Below are positions 6,925-10,599 of a stretch of DNA of 10,599 nt, in pieces (the stretch's first letter is position 1; each line of letters starts with the position of its first letter). A program made the position numbers and the translations under genes. Under the pieces are notes generated by a model. It saw only the letters and a program-made list of their open reading frames with translations. It was not told where the DNA came from and made no database searches. This stretch comes from an uncultured Lacibacter sp. (GTDB lineage: Bacteria; Bacteroidota; Bacteroidia; Chitinophagales; Chitinophagaceae): positions 1-10,599 of the forward strand of contig NZ_CAMLGT010000127.1 of NCBI RefSeq assembly GCF_946479605.1, read 5' to 3'.

Positions 6925-7851
6925 ATGATCAGCAGAAGAAACATACGGGTAAAAGTGATGCAAACACTGTACACCTGTTTTACAAGAGAAGGTGACATCA
7001 CCAAAGAAGAGGCCATCCGTACGTTAGACAAACATATCGACCAAAGTCGCCAGTTATTTGTTTTCCTTATTCACATACTCACAGAAACAGCACGTTATGC
7101 CGAAATTTCGGCCAGGCAGCGGGCCTCAAAGCATTTGCCTACAGCGGAAGATCTGAGTGTTAACACAAAAATTGCCGGCAATACATTGCTGTGGCAAATA
7201 CTGGAACATCCATCTTACGACAAGGCCCTGAAAGAAACAAAACCTGAATTATTTGAAACGGAAGAATGGATCAAAAAACTTTACAGCGACCTGACTGTTT
7301 CTGAGCCATACCAGCAATATATTCAGCAGGAAAGCAGGGATAAAAAACAGGAAAAAGAGATCATCGAATTCATCTTTACCGACCTGATGCTACCCAACGA
7401 AGACTTTATTTCATTTGTTGAAGAAAAGTTTTTGCATTGGGATGATGATGCTGATATGATGAACCAGCTAATGCTGAACTTATTACAAAAACCAACCAGC
7501 AGCGACTTTCAGCAGTTTGTTGGTAACGAAAAATTAAAGTTTGCAAAAGATCTTTTGCTGAGCGTTATTGAAAAAGAAGAAATCTGTAACGATTATATCA
7601 AAGGCAAATTACAGAACTGGGATCCTGAACGTACAGCAATTCTTGATATGATCCTGATGCGCATGGGCATTTGCGAATTTCTGTTCTTTGAAACCATTCC
7701 GCCCAAAGTAACCATCAATGAATACATTGACCTGGCGAAAGATTACAGCACACCGCAAAGCGGGCATTTTGTAAATGGTATCCTCGACAGTATTCATAAA
7801 GACCTGGCCACGCAGAATAAACTGCACAAAGTGTCTTTTAAGAAACCATAA
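6925..7851 (+). CDS. nusB: Transcription antitermination factor NusB, long Bacteroidota form
   Basis: NusB binds boxA RNA with NusE (ribosomal protein S10) and keeps RNA polymerase elongating on rRNA operons. The recognisable NusB fold is in the C-terminal third, from about 205 to 295: LLLSVIEKEEICNDYI, then NWDPERTAILDMILMRMGICEFLFFETIPPKVTINEYIDLAKDYSTPQSGHFVNGILD, which is the family's hallmark. The N-terminus starts with SRRNIRVKVMQTLY (3-16), matching the NusB first helix. About 170 residues of mostly helical, charged sequence are inserted between the two. At 308 residues it is over twice the E. coli length (139), but extended forms of about this size are usual in Bacteroidota. The start at 6925 follows a strong promoter with a short leader. 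The next gene is 42 bases downstream with its own -7 element. Confidence 0.93.
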   Translation: MISRRNIRVKVMQTLYTCFTREGDITKEEAIRTLDKHIDQSRQLFVFLIHILTETARYAEISARQRASKHLPTAEDLSVNTKIAGNTLLWQILEHPSYDKALKETKPELFETEEWIKKLYSDLTVSEPYQQYIQQESRDKKQEKEIIEFIFTDLMLPNEDFISFVEEKFLHWDDDADMMNQLMLNLLQKPTSSDFQQFVGNEKLKFAKDLLLSVIEKEEICNDYIKGKLQNWDPERTAILDMILMRMGICEFLFFETIPPKVTINEYIDLAKDYSTPQSGHFVNGILDSIHKDLATQNKLHKVSFKKP

Positions 7852-7864
7852 AGAACGCTTTCCT

Positions 7865-7872
7865 TACATTTG
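7865..7872 (+). promoter_or_regulatory. -7 element of a promoter for the DUF1573 lipoprotein-yajC genes
   Basis: TACATTTG exactly fits TAnnTTTG and begins 14 bases after the nusB stop. It is followed by CAATCCGATAAA, resembling the sequence after the nusB -7 element. The ATG at 7894 then has a leader of about 15 bases. This argues against a TTG start at 7870, which would lie inside the promoter. Confidence 0.65.
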
Positions 7873-7893
7873 CAATCCGATAAACAGCGATAT

Positions 7894-8352
7894 ATGAAAC
7901 AATTTATTCTCTTATCAGCTTTTGTTGCATTACTTTCTTCTTGTGGTAATGCTGATAAAAAAGCAGCCGATGCTACTGTTGCATCATCTGAACAAACCGA
8001 AGCTGCAGCTGCAGCACCAGTTGATGTTACAACTGTACAATGGCTTGATTCTGCACAAAACTTCGGTAAAGTAACCGATGGTGAAAAAGTGGTGATCACG
8101 TTCCACTTTAAAAATACCGGTACCAAACCATTGGTAATTTCAAACGTACAGGCAAGTTGTGGTTGTACCGTTCCCTCAAAACCAGAAGAACCGATTGCTC
8201 CCGGCGCAGAAGGAAAGATCACTGCTGAATTTAACAGCGAAGGCCGTGTAGGTAAAGCATCGAAAAATATTACAGTAACAGCAAACACAAAAGAAAGCAT
8301 CACTGTTCTCATGTTTGAAGGTGAAGTGCTTCCTAAAAAACAAAACAAATAA
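7894..8352 (+). CDS. DUF1573-domain lipoprotein
   Basis: This 152-residue exported lipoprotein has a signal peptide (MKQFILLSAFVALLSSC) with lipobox LSSC at 14-17, so the mature protein starts at Cys17 and is membrane-anchored. A flexible Ala/Glu/Thr-rich linker covers 20-45. The DUF1573 domain follows (about 48-146), an Ig-like beta-sandwich in the ASPM/SPD-2/Hydin-like group. Its hallmarks are FGKVTDGEKVVITFHFKNTG (57-76), PLVISNVQASCGCT (79-92) with the paired cysteines 89 and 91, and PGAEGKI. The family is abundant in Bacteroidota and its molecular role is not established. The ATG at 7894 is chosen over the upstream in-frame TTG at 7870 because it opens directly on the signal peptide. yajC begins two bases after its stop, so the two are almost certainly co-transcribed. 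Confidence 0.9.
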   Translation: MKQFILLSAFVALLSSCGNADKKAADATVASSEQTEAAAAAPVDVTTVQWLDSAQNFGKVTDGEKVVITFHFKNTGTKPLVISNVQASCGCTVPSKPEEPIAPGAEGKITAEFNSEGRVGKASKNITVTANTKESITVLMFEGEVLPKKQNK

Positions 8353-8354
8353 AC

Positions 8355-8687
8355 ATGTATCAATTTCTCTTATTTGCAGGCGACCCCAAATCAGGTGGTG
8401 GTAGTATCCAGTTAGTTTTTCTTGGATTGATGATCGTGGTGTTCTGGTTATTCATGATCCGCCCTCAAGCTAAAAAAGCAAAACAGCAAAAAACGTTTAT
8501 TGATAATCTTCAGAAAGGAGACAAAGTAGTAACTATTGCCGGCATTCATGGTGTTGTAAACAAAGTGAATGAAGATGGAACGATTTCTCTTGAGATTAAC
8601 CCGGGCAGCTATATTAAAATTGAACGCAGCGCTATCAGCATGGATTGGACAACCCAGTTGAACAAACCAACTGACGCAAAGAAATAA
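8355..8687 (+). CDS. yajC: Preprotein translocase subunit YajC
   Basis: YajC is a small inner-membrane protein associated with the SecDF part of the Sec translocon, which assists protein export. This 110-residue protein has a single membrane helix at about 18-36 (IQLVFLGLMIVVFWLFMI), followed by the family signature RPQAKKAKQ (36-44) and the cytoplasmic domain with KGDKVVTIAGIHGVV (54-68), INPGSYIKIERSAI (81-94). Length and topology are normal. The ATG lies two bases after the DUF1573 stop, pointing to translational coupling. A 100-base spacer with an imperfect inverted repeat separates it from coaE. Confidence 0.96.
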   Translation: MYQFLLFAGDPKSGGGSIQLVFLGLMIVVFWLFMIRPQAKKAKQQKTFIDNLQKGDKVVTIAGIHGVVNKVNEDGTISLEINPGSYIKIERSAISMDWTTQLNKPTDAKK

Positions 8688-8692
8688 TCAAC

Positions 8693-8776
8693 AGCCGATA
8701 GTAAATAGCCGGTAGTTATTAGTTAGAATAGTCACTATAAATCGGGCTAACTACTAAAAACTATCGGCTATCGGCT
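8693..8776. repeat. Imperfect inverted repeat built from AGCCGATAG-type words (yajC-coaE spacer)
   Basis: AGCCGATAG (8693-8701) is the exact reverse complement of CTATCGGCT (8768-8776), and AGTTAG (8721-8726) pairs with CTAACT (8747-8752). The intervening arms are partly complementary around a loop of about 20 bases. The same word recurs in variants: ATAGCCGGTAG at 8705-8715, and CTATCGGCTATCGGCT at 8761-8776, which contains CTATCGGCT twice in overlap. A long hairpin between yajC and coaE is expected in RNA, with no T-tract typical of a terminator. It ends 11 bases before the coaE start. Confidence 0.65.
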
Positions 8777-8787
8777 TCTTATAAACT

Positions 8788-9384
8788 ATGCTCAAAATCG
8801 GATTAACCGGAGGCATTGGCAGCGGTAAAACAACCGTTGCAAAAGTACTGGAAGTGCTGGGTGTACCTGTTTATTATGCCGATGAAGCGGCTAAGGAATT
8901 AATGCATTCAAATGAGCTGTTAAAACAACAGCTCATTTTTCATTTTGGAGCAGATACTTATTTCCAGGATGGGCAACTGAACCGCAAGCATCTTGCGTCT
9001 ATAGTATTTAACAACAAAGAAAAACTGGAATTGCTCAACAGTCTTGTACACCCTGTTACTATTGCAGATGCACAGGAATGGTTCAGTAAACAACGTTCGC
9101 CTTACATTATAAAAGAAGCGGCTTTGCTTTTTGAAAGTGGCAGTGCGGATGGTCTTGATTATATTATTGGTGTAACTGCACCAGCTGCTATACGCATGAA
9201 ACGTGTGATGGACAGGGATGCAGTAAGTGCTGATGAAGTAAAAAGAAGAATGGCCAACCAGATTGACGAAACACTTAAAATGAAATTGTGCGATTTTGTA
9301 CTGCGGAATAATGAGCAGGAATTGTTATTGCCGCAGGTTACAGCATTGCACGAAGAACTGATCAAACGATCGCAACAAACATGA
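8788..9384 (+). CDS. coaE: Dephospho-CoA kinase
   Basis: CoaE phosphorylates the ribose 3'-hydroxyl of dephospho-CoA using ATP, the last step of coenzyme A synthesis in the cytoplasm. At 198 residues it has normal length. The P-loop GGIGSGKTT is at 8-16, preceded by the strand LKIGLT. Further family landmarks are VPVYYADEAAKELM (26-39), with Asp32 in the substrate-site position, the VHP motif (87-89), KEAALLFESG (109-118) and the lid segment RRMANQ (153-158). CDFVLRNN (168-175) matches the conserved near-C-terminal (A/C)Dx(V/I)xxN. The start MLKIGLTGG is the standard one. The stop overlaps the next gene by four bases (ATGA), which suggests translational coupling. Confidence 0.97.
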   Translation: MLKIGLTGGIGSGKTTVAKVLEVLGVPVYYADEAAKELMHSNELLKQQLIFHFGADTYFQDGQLNRKHLASIVFNNKEKLELLNSLVHPVTIADAQEWFSKQRSPYIIKEAALLFESGSADGLDYIIGVTAPAAIRMKRVMDRDAVSADEVKRRMANQIDETLKMKLCDFVLRNNEQELLLPQVTALHEELIKRSQQT

Positions 9385-10052
9385 GTTTATTATTCATCAT
9401 CATCGTAGCAGCAGGGCTTCCGTTTCTTACAGCACAGAGTTATAAGAACATACGGAAAATGGAAGCTGAACTGGAAGGTGCACAGATCGCCAGGATACCG
9501 GTGTACCTGCAATCGATGTTGATGCAGATCATTCTTTGTGTACTTGCGTATTTTGCTGCACGTAGTGAAAAAATCGATATCCTTTTTAAAAGTAATTACA
9601 CATACACATCCATTGGCGCAGCGGTTGCCCTTATTGGTATTGCATTAGGTATTGCATGGATATCGCAAAAATTTTCAAAAGAAAACGACGAAAGCACCCT
9701 GCACCATATTTTACCCAATAACAATATGGAGCGGCTGATATGGATACTGGCCTGCGTAGTTGCTGCTTTTTGTGAAGAGTATATTTATCGTGGTGTATTG
9801 TTTCAAATGATCATGGGTTATGTAGAAAATACCTGGTGGTTAGCTGCTGTGTTAAGTGCAGTTGTATTTGCATTTGGCCATGGCACACAAGGCGAAAAAG
9901 CCATTATCCAGATCATTCCTTTTGCAATAGGTTTTCAGTTTCTTGTTTACATCAGTGGTGGGTTACTATTGCCCATGATCGCACACTTCATCTACAATAT
10001 ACTTGTGGAATTACTCTTTGGAGATAAGATAAAAAAAGAAGCAGGACATTAA
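9381..10052 (+). CDS. CPBP-family intramembrane metalloprotease (CAAX protease / Abi type)
   Basis: This 223-residue integral membrane protein belongs to the CPBP (Rce1-like) family. All three signature motifs are present: EEYIYR (132-137, catalytic Glu pair and Arg), FAFGH (163-167) and AHFIYN (201-206, second His and Asn). Predicted membrane helices lie near 1-18, 43-61, 76-95, 118-131, 152-168, 174-195 and 198-213, with a charged cytoplasmic-type tail KIKKEAGH. Family members cleave prenylated proteins in eukaryotes; in bacteria they serve in bacteriocin maturation or immunity or in unknown roles. No bacteriocin gene is nearby, so the substrate is unknown. The ATG overlaps the coaE stop (ATGA). 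The 3' end of the gene overlaps the hairpin used by the opposing gene. Confidence 0.9.
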   Translation: MSLLFIIIVAAGLPFLTAQSYKNIRKMEAELEGAQIARIPVYLQSMLMQIILCVLAYFAARSEKIDILFKSNYTYTSIGAAVALIGIALGIAWISQKFSKENDESTLHHILPNNNMERLIWILACVVAAFCEEYIYRGVLFQMIMGYVENTWWLAAVLSAVVFAFGHGTQGEKAIIQIIPFAIGFQFLVYISGGLLLPMIAHFIYNILVELLFGDKIKKEAGH

Positions 10053-10063
10053 CCATGCCCTGC
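10030..10063 (-). terminator. Intrinsic terminator of the downstream minus-strand T9SS gene, overlapping the CPBP 3' end
   Basis: On the minus strand GCAGGGCAT (10063-10055) pairs with ATGTCCTGC (10049-10041) through nine pairs, one of them a G-U wobble, with a 5-base loop. TTCTTTTTTT (10040-10031) follows. It begins 22 bases after the stop of the minus-strand gene (10086). On the + strand the wobble becomes an A-C mismatch and no T-tract follows directly, so it is oriented to stop the minus-strand transcript. It lies mostly inside the last codons of the CPBP gene. Confidence 0.75.
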
Positions 10064-10085
10064 CCCCGCTCAAATTATTTTTCAA

Positions 10086-10599
10086 TTATTGAACCTGTAC
10101 TTTTTCTAACAAATTGTATTTACCTGCATTTATCTTCAACAGGTAAGTTCCTTTTGCAAATGCTTTCGTGTTGATCTGGAAATTACGCTGATCAGTCAAC
10201 ACGTTTCTGTACACAACCACACCTGCCATATTCATCAATACAACTTCTGCTTTGCCAGGCATAGTTTTATTCAACCCTGCATAAATAGTATTGGCTGCAG
10301 GATTACCATAGATATTCAATTTAATTTCATTGTTATTTCTGTCGGTTACAGAGGTGAGTGTACCTACTGTAAACTTCCAGGTAGTTTTTGTAGTGCCCAC
10401 ATACTCGGTACCTGGAATGTTGATGAAGTTCCAGGGCAATATCTCTACATAATAATTACCCACCTGCAATGGAGCAATATTCATGACTGTGTAAAGCTGA
10501 CTAGTTTGCACCGCTGTGCTGCGTACATCAAGACTTTGCACAATGGTATCTGTCTCCACATTCCGGATGTTTACTTTACCATATTGCTGAATAGGATAT
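10086..10599 (-). CDS. 3' part of a T9SS-sorted secreted protein (partial)
   Basis: The minus-strand frame is open from the window edge to a TAA at 10088-10086, giving about 170 residues with no stop upstream. The GTG codon at 10559-10557 is an internal valine, not a start. The first part (LYTVMNIAPLQVGNYYVEILPWNFINIPGTEYVG) looks like a beta-sandwich or Fn3-like segment. The last 75 residues or so are a type A T9SS sorting domain: LNIYGNPAANTIYAGL, then AEVVLMNMAGVVVY, then FAKGTYLLKINAGKYNLLEKVQVQ at the end. The domain directs outer-membrane secretion and is normally removed by the sortase. The N-terminal function is out of view. It is the second T9SS cargo in the window. Confidence 0.85.
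   Translation of the reverse strand, partial: YPIQQYGKVNIRNVETDTIVQSLDVRSTAVQTSQLYTVMNIAPLQVGNYYVEILPWNFINIPGTEYVGTTKTTWKFTVGTLTSVTDRNNNEIKLNIYGNPAANTIYAGLNKTMPGKAEVVLMNMAGVVVYRNVLTDQRNFQINTKAFAKGTYLLKINAGKYNLLEKVQVQ

Noticed and set aside
7870..7893. TTG start eight codons upstream for the DUF1573 lipoprotein
   Set aside because: It lies inside the TACATTTG -7 element and would put a charged segment (QSDKQRY) before an otherwise standard signal peptide.
7794..8363. 189-residue minus-strand ORF antisense to the DUF1573 lipoprotein
   Set aside because: It is a shadow of a gene with clear lipobox and domain motifs; its composition is Ser/Ala/Phe-rich and no start context was found.
10557..10559. 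GTG as the start of the partial minus-strand gene
   Set aside because: The frame stays open upstream to the window edge with sensible sequence, and no signal peptide follows the GTG, which a T9SS cargo protein would need.

Overview
The window looks like an ordinary chromosomal segment from a member of the Bacteroidota, most likely Chitinophagaceae or a close relative. The supporting evidence is: two proteins ending in type IX secretion (T9SS) sorting domains; a long (308 aa) Bacteroidota-style NusB; promoters with the Bacteroidota -7 element TAnnTTTG a few bases ahead of short leaders; no Shine-Dalgarno-like sequence ahead of the starts; and a DUF1573 lipoprotein next to yajC. The taxon is an inference from these traits. 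No rRNA, tRNA, CRISPR array, insertion sequence, phage or defence gene was recognised.

Layout. (1) Positions 1-177 hold the 3' end of an unidentified + strand gene. It is followed at once by a perfect 34-base palindrome (178-211) that abuts the stop codon of a small, previously uncalled minus-strand ORF (211-333, 40 aa). (2) Positions 370-2536 hold the chaperonin operon on the minus strand: groES (2255-2536), then groEL (483-2123). They are separated by a 131-base spacer rich in hairpins and short repeated words. (3) Positions 2716-6807 hold a single minus-strand gene with its own terminator. It encodes a 1348-residue secreted, probably surface-attached protein: lipoprotein-type signal, Asp-box beta-propeller repeats, a Calx-beta-like domain, further beta-rich modules and a T9SS C-terminal domain. 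(4) A 117-base divergent promoter region separates it from a + strand housekeeping cluster, nusB - DUF1573 lipoprotein - yajC - coaE - CPBP protease (6925-10052). (5) Positions 10086-10599 hold the 3' part of another minus-strand T9SS-sorted protein, whose terminator reaches into the end of the CPBP gene.

How the genes relate. GroES and GroEL form the folding chamber. NusB (transcription antitermination), YajC (Sec translocon accessory) and CoaE (last step of coenzyme A synthesis) are core functions that share a + strand block. The two T9SS proteins are cargo for the outer-membrane secretion machinery, and none of the machinery itself lies here. No novel multi-gene system is apparent. The items most worth a second look are the small ORF beside the palindrome, the lipobox plus T9SS tail on one protein, and the different short-word repeat tracts in three spacers.
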